39,253 bases of DNA, from assembly GCA_050618055.1 (NCBI GenBank), contig JBNLVK010000055.1:1-39253 (forward strand). Direction: 5' to 3'. Shown here piece after piece: positions 1-8,488 of the stretch. This DNA is from CALDCK01 sp050618055 (lineage in GTDB: Bacteria; Myxococcota_A; UBA9160; SMWR01). The position numbers and the translations under genes are program-made. The first letter of the stretch is position 1; each line of letters begins with the position of its first letter. The notes under the pieces are model-generated. The model was not told the origin of the DNA. It was given only the letters and a program-made list of their open reading frames with translations, and searched no databases.

Positions 1-2
1 GC

Positions 3-1493
3 GCGGCGTATGCGGGCATCGCGGCCGCCGGCAAGGAGGTGTTCTTCTTCGCCCCGGGCGCCGAGGCTTCGAGAGGCGTGCTCGAAGCAGAAGGCTTCAC
101 GGGCGCCACCACGGTTGCGAAGCTGCTGCGCGACACTTCCCTGCAAGAACGCTTGCGGGGCCAGGTGATTTGGGTCGATGAGGCGGGCACGCTCGGCGCG
201 CGCGACATGGCGAAGCTCTTCGACGTCGCGGAGGCGGCGCGGGCGCGCGTGATTCTCTCGGGCGATGTGCATCAGCACGCGCCGGTGGCGCGCGGCGACG
301 CCCTGCGCGTGCTCGAGAGCGAAGCGGGGCTCAGACCCGCCGAGCTCACGACCGTCTACCGCCAGACCCGCACGGCTTACCGCGAGGCCGTCGAGGCCAT
401 CAGCCGGGGCGATGAGCGCGGCGCACGGGAGGGATTCGAGCGGCTGGAAGCCATGGGCGCGGTGCGCGAGGTCGAAGACGAGAGCCGCTACACAGAGCTC
501 GCCGGGGCCTATCTCGAGACCGTGCTTGGGGAGGGCAAGAGCGCGCTGGTCGTCTCGCCGACCCATGCGGAGGGTGCCGAAGTCACGGAGGCCATCCGCC
601 AAGGCCTGCGCCAGGCGGGCCAGCTCGGAGATGCGGAGCGCGCGTTCACGCGGCTGAAGAGCCTTGGGCTCACCGAGGCTGAGCGCGGGGATGCGCGGAG
701 CTACACCCATGGGCTCGTCGTTCAGAGCCATGGACACATCAAGGGGCTGAAGCCCGGCACGCCCTACGCGGTTGCGGAGGTTGACGAGGATGCGGTCTGG
801 CTCGCCGCAGGCGAGCTGAGCCCACACGCGCCGCGCATCCCGCTGCCGCTCTGCGAGGCGGCGAAGTTCGAGGTGCTGGATCGCGATACGGTGCGGCTCG
901 CGGCGGGCGATCTCATCCGCATTACGCGCAACGGCATGGCGAAGTCGCGGACGGCGTCGGGAAGAAGGCAGGAGCTCAGGAACGGCGCGCAGTACGAGGT
1001 CGAAGGCTTTACCCCCGCCGGCGATCTGAAGTGCGTCGGCCGCGACACGCGCGGCCGGATCACCAGCCGCGTGGTCGTCGACCGTGCGTTCGGCAATCTG
1101 ACCCACGGCTACTGCGTGACGTCTCACGCCGCGCAGGGCAAGACGGTGGACCGGGTGTTCGTGGCGCAGAGCGCTGCCGCCTTCAGAGCCAACACCCGCG
1201 AGCAGTTCTATGTCAGCGTCTCGCGGGGCAGGGAGAGCATTGCGGTCTTCACCGACGACAGGGAGGCTCTGAGGTCTCAGATCTCCCGCAGCGCCGCGCG
1301 CATGAGCGCCAGCGAGTTCGCCCGCGCGCGCGAACGGGAACGCTCCCAGGAACTTCAGCGCCATGCGCGCTCGGCCTCGCGCCTGATCGAGGAGGCCCGC
1401 GCCTTCGCCCGCCGGCGCGCGGCCCAGATCATGGCGCTTATCGCATCGCCGCGCAGAGAGCGGACGTACCATGGACCACAAAGAGGGGTTTGA
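3..1493 (+). CDS. MobF-type conjugative relaxase, C-terminal helicase part (5' partial)
   Basis: The reading frame is open from the first bases of the window, so the N-terminal relaxase domain and the Walker A motif lie upstream. What remains is a RecD-like superfamily 1 helicase. A Walker B-type motif (VIWVDEAGTLG) is followed by a motif III-like LSGDVHQHAPV, the C-terminal motif TSHAAQGKTVDRVFVA and motif VI QFYVSVSRGRE. This order is typical of TrwC/TraI relaxases, which nick oriT, stay bound to the 5' end and unwind the transferred strand. The last roughly 70 residues are Arg/Ala-rich and probably helical. The gene overlaps the next one by 23 nt. The family call is firm; whether the full protein is intact cannot be seen. 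Confidence 0.93.
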   Translation, partial: AAYAGIAAAGKEVFFFAPGAEASRGVLEAEGFTGATTVAKLLRDTSLQERLRGQVIWVDEAGTLGARDMAKLFDVAEAARARVILSGDVHQHAPVARGDALRVLESEAGLRPAELTTVYRQTRTAYREAVEAISRGDERGAREGFERLEAMGAVREVEDESRYTELAGAYLETVLGEGKSALVVSPTHAEGAEVTEAIRQGLRQAGQLGDAERAFTRLKSLGLTEAERGDARSYTHGLVVQSHGHIKGLKPGTPYAVAEVDEDAVWLAAGELSPHAPRIPLPLCEAAKFEVLDRDTVRLAAGDLIRITRNGMAKSRTASGRRQELRNGAQYEVEGFTPAGDLKCVGRDTRGRITSRVVVDRAFGNLTHGYCVTSHAAQGKTVDRVFVAQSAAAFRANTREQFYVSVSRGRESIAVFTDDREALRSQISRSAARMSASEFARARERERSQELQRHARSASRLIEEARAFARRRAAQIMALIASPRRERTYHGPQRGV

Positions 1494-1881
1494 GCAGAGG
1501 GCGCGCAGGGCCTTCGGGCCCGCGGAACAGCCGCCTGAGCGCGGCGGGCCGCTTGGCTCGGGTAGTGATGCGCTGTTCGAGCGCCTGGTCCAGCCGATGG
1601 CCGAGGCGCTGCCCCGCGCACTCGAGTTCAGGCGTAAGGCCGGGAACTGGTTCAGCTTCCCCTATCACTGCCTGATGAGCGTCGAGTACAAGCCCCACAG
1701 CGAGATCCGCCTGCGCTTCACAACCCATGAGGTGAGGGTGGTGGGGCGCGATCTCACGGGGCTGTACCAGGACATCTGCGCGCAGCGCTGCGAATCAGCC
1801 GCCGAGACGGAGCGGGCGGAGGCGTTCGATCCTGAAGCGCGCGCCATCGTCGAGGCGATCGAAATCGAGGGCAAGGCCTAG
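1471..1881 (+). CDS. Small hypothetical protein downstream of the relaxase
   Basis: This 136-aa soluble protein starts inside the relaxase gene, which suggests translational coupling. Residues 1-40 are charged and low in complexity. The middle has a compact alternating beta pattern (VEYKPHSEIRLRFTTHEVRV) followed by RDLTGLYQDI. No signal peptide, membrane segment or catalytic motif is visible. I do not recognise the family; its position suggests an accessory gene of the mobilisation module. The ATG at 1471 is preferred because it gives the full frame, although the upstream ribosome binding site is weak (AGAGAGCGG). Confidence 0.7.
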   Translation: MDHKEGFEQRARRAFGPAEQPPERGGPLGSGSDALFERLVQPMAEALPRALEFRRKAGNWFSFPYHCLMSVEYKPHSEIRLRFTTHEVRVVGRDLTGLYQDICAQRCESAAETERAEAFDPEARAIVEAIEIEGKA

Positions 1882-1930
1882 CCGCGGGCGCGCCCCGGCC
1901 AGGCCCCGGGCGCGCCGCAGCGAGTGGCTG

Positions 1931-2107
1931 TCACTGAGCCTCGGCCCACTCCACGGAGCAGGGGCCATCGCAGTCGGCGCAGTAGTGGCCCTTGTCCATT
2001 ACCTCGAAGAGCTCGAACCGGCCCGGTGCGTGAAGGTCGAAGACCGCCCAGGCGTCGAAGAGAAGATCGGTTCCGCTACAGGCGGTACATCTTGGCTGCT
2101 TGATCAT
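1931..2107 (-). CDS. Small zinc-ribbon protein
   Basis: This 58-aa protein has two CxxC pairs, CTAC near the N terminus and CADC near the C terminus, spaced as in a zinc ribbon. The chosen start (MIKQPR) has a good ribosome binding site, AGAAAGGA, about 7 nt upstream. A start 11 codons earlier exists but lacks such a site. Proteins of this type are common in plasmid and integrative-element cargo next to mobilisation genes, but the role here is unknown. It lies 70 bp downstream of the next minus-strand gene and may share its transcript. Confidence 0.65.
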   Translation of the reverse strand: MIKQPRCTACSGTDLLFDAWAVFDLHAPGRFELFEVMDKGHYCADCDGPCSVEWAEAQ

Positions 2108-2177
2108 GGGATTGTTTCCTTTCTGGTTGCTTGCAGGCACCGGCCCGGGGGCAGGAGCCCCCGGGCCGGCGAGGCCT

Positions 2178-2411
2178 CTAGGACTCGCCCTTGGGCGGCA
2201 GGGGCGCCCTCAGCGTGACGGAGCCGCCAAGAGGCAAGGCGTCCAGGCGCAGCTGAATGCCGTTGCCGTCGTTGTGCATCCAGGCCGATCCGATCTGGCG
2301 CCAGATGGCTTTCTGGCCATCGGTCCGGTCGATCACCTGGTAGGCGATGAAGTCAGGACCGTTCGGACTTGGGGCCTGATCGGCCGCGGCTGTTGATGGT
2401 TTCGTAGACAT
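2178..2411 (-). CDS. Small conserved mobile-element protein
   Basis: This 77-aa protein has a Pro/Ala-rich N terminus, then a compact domain with the pattern AIWRQIGSAWMHNDGNG and LRLDALPLGGSVTLR. I know this pattern from small proteins of unknown function on proteobacterial plasmids and integrative elements. The start is supported by a strong ribosome binding site (AAAGGAGA) 7 nt before the ATG. It is the first gene of a minus-strand pair with the zinc-ribbon gene. The nested inverted-repeat region lies directly upstream, where its promoter must be. Confidence 0.75.
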   Translation of the reverse strand: MSTKPSTAAADQAPSPNGPDFIAYQVIDRTDGQKAIWRQIGSAWMHNDGNGIQLRLDALPLGGSVTLRAPLPPKGES

Positions 2412-2471
2412 GTGAGTCTCCTTTCGGTTTGGTTTCGAGAGCTGCGTGCACCGCAGCCCTTTCTCGCCGAG

Positions 2472-2584
2472 CCCGAAATCACAGCGCGCGCCGAAGGGGT
2501 CATAGCTTCTTGGAGCGAAGCGGCCGCGAGGAGGGCGAAGCCCGGGGAAGAAGCGTCATTGACGCCAAGGCGGCTGTGATCGGG
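2472..2584. repeat. Nested inverted repeats with two GCGAAGC mini-hairpins
   Basis: The outer arms are CCCG-AA-ATCACAGC (2472-2485) and GCTGTGAT-CGGG (2573-2584), which pair except for a two-base bulge. A middle pair, GCTTCTT (2505-2511) and AAGAAGC (2548-2554), is perfect. Between them are two copies of the very stable mini-hairpin GCGAAGC (2515-2521 and 2535-2541), the second inside GGGCGAAGCCC, plus the palindrome GCGGCCGC. Such nesting is seen at transfer origins, single-strand origins and structured RNAs. It lies upstream of the 2178-2411 gene and about 0.6-0.7 kb from the gene next to the relaxase. Confidence 0.6.
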
Positions 2585-2674
2585 TGCTAGGCAGGAAGGG
2601 ATGGGAGGGTGCTACTCAGACCGAAACCCCGAGGGAGGCTCGTCGAGCGAAGACGAGCGGCGGGCCGGCGATCA

Positions 2675-2711
2675 GCTTCTTGGGGGCAGACCGTAGGGGG
2701 AGCCAAGAAGC
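2675..2711. repeat. 9-bp perfect inverted repeat
   Basis: GCTTCTTGG (2675-2683) and CCAAGAAGC (2703-2711) are exact reverse complements separated by 19 nt. The left arm repeats the sequence at 2505-2513 exactly, so the same word occurs twice in one orientation and once inverted within about 200 bp. No T-run follows on either strand, so it is not a typical terminator. It may be a protein-binding repeat (iteron-like) or part of the structured region beside it. Confidence 0.5.
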
Positions 2712-3418
2712 GCCCATCGCCGACAGGGGCGCCCGCCGTGCTACGGGCTCGGGGCAGGAAAGGGCCACTGCGCGCGCTGCGCCCAAACGCAACATATGAG
2801 GCGGCGGCCATGCCACGACACGACAACGAACCGGCGACTAGGGACGAGACGAAGCGGTTGGTACCATCAACGCGGCAATCGCGCGATGCGCCTTGCGCTT
2901 CATGTCCGGGGCGACGGTTCCGCCGTGCTTGTCGCCGATCTTGGTGCGCCGGTTCAAGTGCTACTAGCCAAACGGGCACGGCAAGGAGTGTTGATCGGGC
3001 TCGGGATCGCGGGCCAGTTGTTTCGAGAGGAGTTCCGCAGTGTGAAGCGACTATCAGGTGGACCAATGACAAGCCCCAAGTGCGGCACCAGCCCGATGTT
3101 GACGGGGGTCAGACCAAATGGTAGGCATGGCGTGGGCTCAACGGTGCTCTGATCCCAGATCAACGCTCGAAACGGCAGACTCGTTCTCAGCGTGCTTCAG
3201 GAGTCCCCCGGAGGCTCGGCGACCATTGGGCCACAAGGGCAACTGGGACTGGCGAGCCGCTCGAAAGACCGCGGGGGCCGAGCCGGCGGCGTCATTTGTC
3301 CTGCCGCAGCCTGGGGCCGCGGATGCCAGGAAGGCGCCTGCCAGCGCTCTGGCATGCCGCTTGTCGGGCGGAAGAGGCGTGCGAGTCGAAGGGGAATAGA
3401 ACTACTGGGTCTGGATGA

Positions 3419-4195
3419 ATGGAACCGCCGAGAGATATCGAAATTCGCGAGGTCTCGCTGACCTACTGGACAGACCAGGGACCCTTGCCCGTGATCGAGG
3501 GAATCGACATCGGACTCGAGGGCGGCGGGTTCTATTCGCTCGTAGGCCCCTCCGGCTGTGGCAAGACATCTCTCCTCTTGCTACTGGCAGGGCTCGTCTC
3601 TCCGACTGCCGGTGAAGTGCGACTTGGCGGCGAGTGCGCCGACGACGCTCGACGGAACCACCGCATAGGCTTCGTCTTTCAACGTTCACCATTCTTTGAA
3701 TGGCTCTCCGTGCTTGAGAACGTTGCCTTGCCGGCAAGGCTCCTCCGCCTCACCGATCCCGAATCGCGAGCGATAGAGATCCTCGACGAGTTCGAACTTG
3801 CAGAGTTCGCAAGCCTTAGGCCAGCACAGCTCTCGGCCGGCATGCTTGCCCGCGCAGCGCTCGCGAGGGCACTGATCAATCGGCCGGCATACCTCTTCCT
3901 CGACGAAGCGCTCGGCTCCCTCGACGAACCACTTAGAGACGTGATCTCGGACAAGCTCCAGCAGGTCTGGATCGACTATGCACCCACTGTCGTTTCGGTG
4001 ACCCACAACCTCGATGAGGCTGCCCTGTTCTCGGATGGCGTGATTGCATTGAGCTCGCGACCAGCTCGGATTGCGCACAGCGTGAAGGTGCAGCTGCCGA
4101 GGCCGCGAACCGGCTCAATGAGGAGCGAACTCGCGCATCAGAACGCGGTCGCTGAGCTACGCTCAACGTTCCGGCTCCTCGGGGACAGACGATGA
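3419..4195 (+). CDS. ABC transporter ATPase, SsuB/TauB/ThiZ-like
   Basis: This 258-aa cytoplasmic ATPase would power a NMT1/taurine-type importer. Walker A is GPSGCGKTS, the Q-loop is FVFQR, the signature motif is LSAGM (the usual second Gly is Ala), Walker B is YLFLDEALGSLD and the switch His is in VTHNLDEA. Length and motif spacing match the SsuB family. An in-frame TGA directly precedes the ATG at 3419, which fixes the start as this ATG or a later codon. No clear Shine-Dalgarno is present. The stop overlaps the permease start by 4 nt (ATGA). Base composition looks lower in GC than the mobile-element genes to the left. Confidence 0.95.
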   Translation: MEPPRDIEIREVSLTYWTDQGPLPVIEGIDIGLEGGGFYSLVGPSGCGKTSLLLLLAGLVSPTAGEVRLGGECADDARRNHRIGFVFQRSPFFEWLSVLENVALPARLLRLTDPESRAIEILDEFELAEFASLRPAQLSAGMLARAALARALINRPAYLFLDEALGSLDEPLRDVISDKLQQVWIDYAPTVVSVTHNLDEAALFSDGVIALSSRPARIAHSVKVQLPRPRTGSMRSELAHQNAVAELRSTFRLLGDRR

Positions 4196-4950
4196 GGCGT
4201 GTCCGGCCTGTGATTGCGCTACTACTGCTCGTGGCTTGCGCGGAAGCCACGGTGCGTCTGCTTAGCGTGCCCGAATACTACCTACCCGCACCCTCAGTGG
4301 TCCTTCGGGTCTTAGTCGAGAGGTTTGGCCAAATTGCCCCTCATCTCGGAGTAACCCTCACCGAGGCTATCTTGGGGTTCGTTGTCGGGAACTTGGCTGC
4401 CATTGGATTCGCGCTCGCATTCAGCGAGATCCGAGTGGTGAGGGAGAGCCTCTACCCGCTCGTCGTTGGACTGCAGGCGGTTCCGGTCGTTGCTGTCGCA
4501 CCATTCGTCACGGTCTGGTTCGGCCCAGGGTTGGCGGGAAAGGCCTTCCTCGCGGGTCTGATCTGCTACTTCCCCGCGGTCGTAGTCGCAACAGATAGCT
4601 TCGCACGTGTGGATCGCGAGTCGTTCATGTTCCTTCGCTCCTTGGGAGCGACGCGCTGGGAGATCTTCCGGCATCTGCGGCTGCCCTCGGCCGTTCCGGG
4701 CGTCTTCTCAGCGCTCCGGATCTCGATAACTCTCTGCACAGTTGGTGCCGTCGTCGCGGAGCTTTCCGGTGCGGGCAGGGGCGTGGGCTACCTCATTGTT
4801 CGTGCTTCCTACGAGTTCAATACGCCACTGCTATTCGCTGTGCTGCTAGCAACATCCAGCGCAACATTCCTCTTGTTTCGCTTCGTCGAGAGGATAGGCG
4901 ATCGGTACTCCGCCAGATTCGGATTCACCCATACAAACGCACAGGCCTAG
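4192..4950 (+). CDS. ABC transporter permease, SsuC/TauC-like
   Basis: This 252-aa inner-membrane permease has about six hydrophobic segments. A classical EAA loop (LRSLGATRWEIFRHLRLPSA) contacts the ATPase. It belongs to the binding-protein-dependent transport permeases of the nitrate/sulfonate/taurine and pyrimidine-precursor group. It overlaps the ATPase gene by 4 nt and is followed after 3 nt by a methyltransferase gene, so all are probably translated from one mRNA. The family is clear; the substrate cannot be read from the sequence. Confidence 0.95.
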   Translation: MRRVRPVIALLLLVACAEATVRLLSVPEYYLPAPSVVLRVLVERFGQIAPHLGVTLTEAILGFVVGNLAAIGFALAFSEIRVVRESLYPLVVGLQAVPVVAVAPFVTVWFGPGLAGKAFLAGLICYFPAVVVATDSFARVDRESFMFLRSLGATRWEIFRHLRLPSAVPGVFSALRISITLCTVGAVVAELSGAGRGVGYLIVRASYEFNTPLLFAVLLATSSATFLLFRFVERIGDRYSARFGFTHTNAQA

Positions 4951-4953
4951 CCC

Positions 4954-5760
4954 ATGTTCGACCTAGAGCTATTCAATGGATGCAAACGAAGTCTCGAGAC
5001 AAGGGATCGGAGGCTAGCTCTGGTCATCGTAGATGAGATTCTCAGATCTCCCATCAACAACGGCGTGCGTTTCTTGGACGTCGGAACGGGAACCGGATCG
5101 TTCTTGCGTGGGGTGTTAGACGGCATTCTCTCTCGTGCGCATGGAAGCAGGATAGAAGCCTTGTGCGTTGAGCCCACTAGCGAGGCATGGGCCGAGCTAG
5201 GCCAGCTCGCGCGCGACTACAACGAGCTTGATGTTGGCGTGTCGGTGTACAAGGGAAGCATCGAGGCCTATGTCGCAGAGGACAGGATGGAGTCCTTCTC
5301 AGCAGCAGTTCTTTGCCACGTGCTCTACCACATCCCGCAAAGCAAGTGGGTCCAACTCTTACTCCATCTTCAGAACATGCTCCAACCCAGCGGCCGTGTC
5401 CTGATCGATCTGGTGTCGAGGAACTCTGGGATCTATCGGCTTTGGGAGAAGGTCGAGCCCGTGGTCGAGGAGGCTGACGTCTTGCGCCGCTTCGATGAGT
5501 GCGGAGCACTCGTCTTCGCGGAAGACCTCGCAGAGACACTGGATGGAGCAGGAATCAGCTACAGAAGGGAAGTTGTACGAGCAAGGTATGATGCGGCTAG
5601 GTTGGGCGCGGGAGCATGGACAAACGCCTTGGCCTTCTTCTTTAGGTTGCACCCCGACGATCTGACGAGGGCGCTCTTGGAGGTCAGCTCGGGAGGGGTC
5701 GAGGATCCACGTGACCTGCTCGGCGAAGACCACCTTTTCGTGATCGAGGCGGCCGGATGA
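4954..5760 (+). CDS. SAM-dependent class I methyltransferase
   Basis: This 268-aa protein has the class I motif FLDVGTGTGSF near residues 39-49, an acidic VEP after the second strand and a LCHVLYHIP segment typical of small-molecule methyltransferases. Its layout resembles histamine/carnosine-type N-methyltransferases, though that is only a fold-level similarity. It lies between the permease and binding-protein genes, 3 nt after the first and overlapping the second by 4 nt (ATGA). The likely role is methylation of the imported compound or a product made from it (inference). Confidence 0.88.
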   Translation: MFDLELFNGCKRSLETRDRRLALVIVDEILRSPINNGVRFLDVGTGTGSFLRGVLDGILSRAHGSRIEALCVEPTSEAWAELGQLARDYNELDVGVSVYKGSIEAYVAEDRMESFSAAVLCHVLYHIPQSKWVQLLLHLQNMLQPSGRVLIDLVSRNSGIYRLWEKVEPVVEEADVLRRFDECGALVFAEDLAETLDGAGISYRREVVRARYDAARLGAGAWTNALAFFFRLHPDDLTRALLEVSSGGVEDPRDLLGEDHLFVIEAAG

Positions 5761-6737
5761 AGCGAGTTGCGATCTTGGTTTTGTTGCTCGTAGTAGCTGT
5801 CAGCTGCTCTGAGGGATCGGAAACGCGGGACGGCCTTGAACGTGTCTCCCTTCGGCTCTCCTGGTTACCGGGCGCCACCTTCGCTGGCGACTATCTGGCC
5901 AAGGCAGAGGGCCTGTGGAGGAAAGAGGGACTGAATGTGGAACTTCTTCCAGGTGGATTCGAGTTTGATTCAATAAAGTTGGTCGCTTCTGGCGCCGAAG
6001 ATTTCGGGGTCGCGAGCGGTCCCGAACTCCTCGTGGCCCGCGCGAATGGTGCCCCGGTTGTCGCGATCGGTGCGGTGATACCCGATAGCCCAATAGGATG
6101 GGTTTCAAAGCAGGAGAGCGGAATCACCACCCCCGAGGACTTCGTCGGCCGCCGGATCGGAGCTCAGTACGGGACACACACCGAGATCACACTCGAAGCG
6201 ATGTTCGCGGCTCTGGGCCTAGACTTAGAGTCGATCGAGCGCGTCCCCGTGAAGTTCGACCCTCGCCCGTTTGTTATCGGTGAGATCGACGTGCTGCCCG
6301 TCTACATCATCGATCAACCGGTGGATCTCCGCGCTCGCGGGATAAGTCTGAATGTGATTGATCCTCGAGAGTACGGCGTTGCACTGTCATTCGGGAATGT
6401 CTACTTCACGAGTGAGAAGGCGCTGGAAGAGCGACTCAGTGTCGTGCAAGCATTCTTGCGGGGAGCAGACGCCGGCTGGGAGCGAGCATTCGAAGACCGG
6501 GATGCGGCTGTTGACGCGCTTCTGGAGTCCGCACCTGAGTTGAATCGAGATGTGCTACGGCAAAAGATCGACGAGACCTTTGCATTCGTTATGACGGGGA
6601 AAGAGCGATACCTTGGTGTCTTCCCAATGACTGAGACCGAATGGGCCAGGACAGCCGAGTTGCTCCAACGGCACGGAGAACTGGGTGAAGTTCTGGTGCG
6701 AGACGTATTTCGGCCCGGTCTGATCGAGATGCGATAG
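5757..6737 (+). CDS. NMT1/THI5-like substrate-binding lipoprotein
   Basis: The N terminus is a lipoprotein signal with the invariant Cys at position 17 (VAVSC), so the mature protein is a membrane-tethered periplasmic binding protein. The body matches the NMT1/THI5 fold used for thiamine pyrimidine precursors, sulfonates and nitrate: LSWLPGATFAGDYLAKAEG at the start, then GAEDFGVASG and a DFVGRRIGAQYG segment. It starts within the methyltransferase stop (ATGA). With the ATPase and permease it forms a complete importer. Thiamine-precursor uptake (ThiXYZ type) is one option, but no thi-box or biosynthetic gene is nearby. Confidence 0.92.
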   Translation: MKRVAILVLLLVVAVSCSEGSETRDGLERVSLRLSWLPGATFAGDYLAKAEGLWRKEGLNVELLPGGFEFDSIKLVASGAEDFGVASGPELLVARANGAPVVAIGAVIPDSPIGWVSKQESGITTPEDFVGRRIGAQYGTHTEITLEAMFAALGLDLESIERVPVKFDPRPFVIGEIDVLPVYIIDQPVDLRARGISLNVIDPREYGVALSFGNVYFTSEKALEERLSVVQAFLRGADAGWERAFEDRDAAVDALLESAPELNRDVLRQKIDETFAFVMTGKERYLGVFPMTETEWARTAELLQRHGELGEVLVRDVFRPGLIEMR

Positions 6738-6778
6738 CCGCCGGCGCGCCATGGGGCGCGATAGCTTCGGATGACGTT

Positions 6779-7459
6779 GTGACGTTCGTCAAGAAAGTGA
6801 CTCTTCGGGTGGTGGTTCCGCTCCTCTGCACGCTGATCGTGGCGATCATCGCAGTTGTCACTGCTTTCGGTCGCGAGAACCTTGACCCGGCCTCTCTTGA
6901 TGGTCTCCGGCTCTTCTTTACATCGCTCCCCCCCCACGAGTTCCCATTGTTTGTGGCGCCGCTGTTTACGATGTTTGTCTCGTCGAGTTCTGGGATGAAG
7001 TACGTCTTTTCCGTTCAGCAAGCCAAGGGAGAAGGCGTCATGGTCGTATGCTTCGTGGGCACGCTCGCAACAGCGGTTGTGTGCGTGCTCCTCGCTGTGA
7101 GTTCCTCATGGAACTGGCATATGGGCTTCTTGGCCATCCTGTTCGCGGTGTTCCTGCTTTGGGACGTCGTGTTGGCATGGGTTGGGAGAGAGGTACTCGA
7201 CGACGAAGCCAAGGCGGACATCCGGGATGGTCACGTGATTGTGAACATCCCCAGCCTGGTCGCGATTGGTATAGCGTCATGGATACTCTGCGGCTTTGAT
7301 GTTCCTGTTCCAGAGATGTCGGAGGCGCACCACCAGCCCGACTATAGGGACGTCTTTGCTTCAGGGTTGGTATCGTTCCACTTAGCCGTAGCCGCGGTGG
7401 CGTACCTTGCGTCGACTGTACTTGGGAAGAAGCGAAGAGTCTGGTGGATGCCAGAGTGA
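6779..7459 (+). CDS. Multi-pass membrane protein of unknown function
   Basis: This 226-aa protein starts at GTG 6779, 41 nt after the binding-protein gene. It has five or six hydrophobic segments, around residues 8-29, 55-70, 86-106, 113-132, 155-172 and 195-212. A charged loop (REVLDDEAKADIRDGH) and a basic C-terminal tail (GKKRRVWWMPE) lie at the membrane edges. I do not recognise the family. Same strand and short gap suggest it is the last gene of the ABC-methyltransferase operon, but it could have its own promoter. No catalytic motif is visible. Confidence 0.78.
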   Translation: MTFVKKVTLRVVVPLLCTLIVAIIAVVTAFGRENLDPASLDGLRLFFTSLPPHEFPLFVAPLFTMFVSSSSGMKYVFSVQQAKGEGVMVVCFVGTLATAVVCVLLAVSSSWNWHMGFLAILFAVFLLWDVVLAWVGREVLDDEAKADIRDGHVIVNIPSLVAIGIASWILCGFDVPVPEMSEAHHQPDYRDVFASGLVSFHLAVAAVAYLASTVLGKKRRVWWMPE

Positions 7460-8017
7460 GTTGATCACTTCCCGTGAGTTGGACTGGCTGCGCAAGCGCA
7501 GTGTCGTAGCCGACTGCCACTCAGCTGCATTTCCTGGCTCCCTAGCGACCAGAAGCCGCGAACTACGGAAGCAAGCACGAAGGCCTCGGCCAAATCCGGC
7601 TTCGCCCGGCACCCCGGGCGACAAGTAAGAAGGCGGGGGGCAGAAACCGCTCGCATGACGTGCGGGCTGACAAGGACCGCCAGCGGGACTCGTGTTCTCC
7701 GGAGCTAGGCTTCCAACGCTACGGATTTGGTGTGTGTGATAATGTTTCTTACGGAAAATGGGAGCATACGCGGCCGCGCGTTGGCGGGCGGTTCCCATTC
7801 CGCGAGTTCCTTTGCAACGGGAACCGGCGAGTTCCAGAGAAACAGCGGTGCGCGCGGCTTCTCGTCTTCTTGAGCCTCCAGTGCCACTCGGGCGCCGCGC
7901 CATTGCAGTGAGGACGTACAGTGCGGCCTGGTCGCGTTTCCGGTATCAGCCGGCTAGAGGCGGATCCGTTGCGAATTCGCGATCTCGTCGAGCCTGAACC
8001 GGGCAACGGTCGAAGGG
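7460..8017. other. 558-bp gap without a convincing gene
   Basis: This region separates the plus-strand transporter operon from a minus-strand lipoprotein gene, so it should hold both 3' ends. Open frames on both strands are short, Arg/Pro/Ser-rich and lack ribosome binding sites. A perfect hairpin is present at 7602-7621. A TGTGATAAT element at 7735-7743 resembles an extended -10 box on the plus strand, but no gene follows it and no -35 matches. Confidence 0.55.
7602..7621. repeat. 8-bp GC-rich hairpin, terminator-like
   Basis: TCGCCCGG and CCGGGCGA pair perfectly around a CACC loop. It sits between convergent genes, where a terminator is expected, but no T-run follows on either strand. It may be a transcription-end stem of a Rho-assisted type; this is weak inference. 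Confidence 0.4.
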
Positions 8018-8488
8018 CTACGGTGCGAGCACTCTGAGCGAAGTTCGTTCACTGACTTCGATCCGGTGGTCCGGGAACTCGCGTTCCAAGGCAACTCGAA
8101 TCGATTCAACCGCGCGCTGAGTGAACCGCGTCCTAGATCCGTTTCCTACATCCCGAACGACGAATGACATCTCCGTGCGGTCGGATTGGATGTACCCAGC
8201 AAGGTCAATCCACTCAGTTCCCGAAGGCGCCCACATGCTTAGGACCACCTGATAGGGCCGCTCTGGAAGCCCGAAATCATCCGATCTCTCTGCATAGTCC
8301 TCTGATCTGAAGCCCATCTGACGCGCCACCTCGCTCACCACCCGACTTGCGATCACCTCATCGCCGGCAGGCAAGGTCCCCGCATTCGCGCCCCCGACGT
8401 TGACGGTGGCTACGTACATCTGACATGCCGTCGCTGCAATCGCGAGAATGCAGAGTAGCTGTCGCGAAATCGGGCACTTCCTTCGCAT
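8018..8488 (-). CDS. Putative lipoprotein, unknown function
   Basis: This 156-aa protein has a lipoprotein signal: basic start (MRRK), hydrophobic core and lipobox ending in Cys22 (AATAC). The mature part alternates acidic helices with strands (PYQVVLSMW, MSFVVRDVG) and contains GFRSEDYAERSDDFG. It resembles many small outer-membrane-associated lipoproteins, but I recognise no family. Its ATG overlaps the stop of the 8488-8829 gene by ATGA, so the two are probably co-translated. Confidence 0.75.
   Translation of the reverse strand: MRRKCPISRQLLCILAIAATACQMYVATVNVGGANAGTLPAGDEVIASRVVSEVARQMGFRSEDYAERSDDFGLPERPYQVVLSMWAPSGTEWIDLAGYIQSDRTEMSFVVRDVGNGSRTRFTQRAVESIRVALEREFPDHRIEVSERTSLRVLAP

Larger units (their letters stand above)
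2412..3418. other. About 1 kb with no convincing gene
   Basis: Open frames cover this stretch on both strands, but their translations are Arg/Pro/Ala-rich, lack plausible domains and have no good ribosome binding sites, as expected from chance in GC-rich DNA. The first 300 bp hold several inverted repeats (listed separately). The last 700 bp separate the mobile-element genes from the ABC transporter operon and must contain that operon's promoter; I could not identify convincing -35/-10 boxes. The stretch may mark the edge of the element. Confidence 0.6.

Noticed and set aside
2587..3124. Long open frames on both strands (161 and 171 aa)
   Set aside because: Arg/Pro/Ala-rich translations without domain, ribosome binding site or periodic codon use; typical of chance frames in GC-rich DNA.
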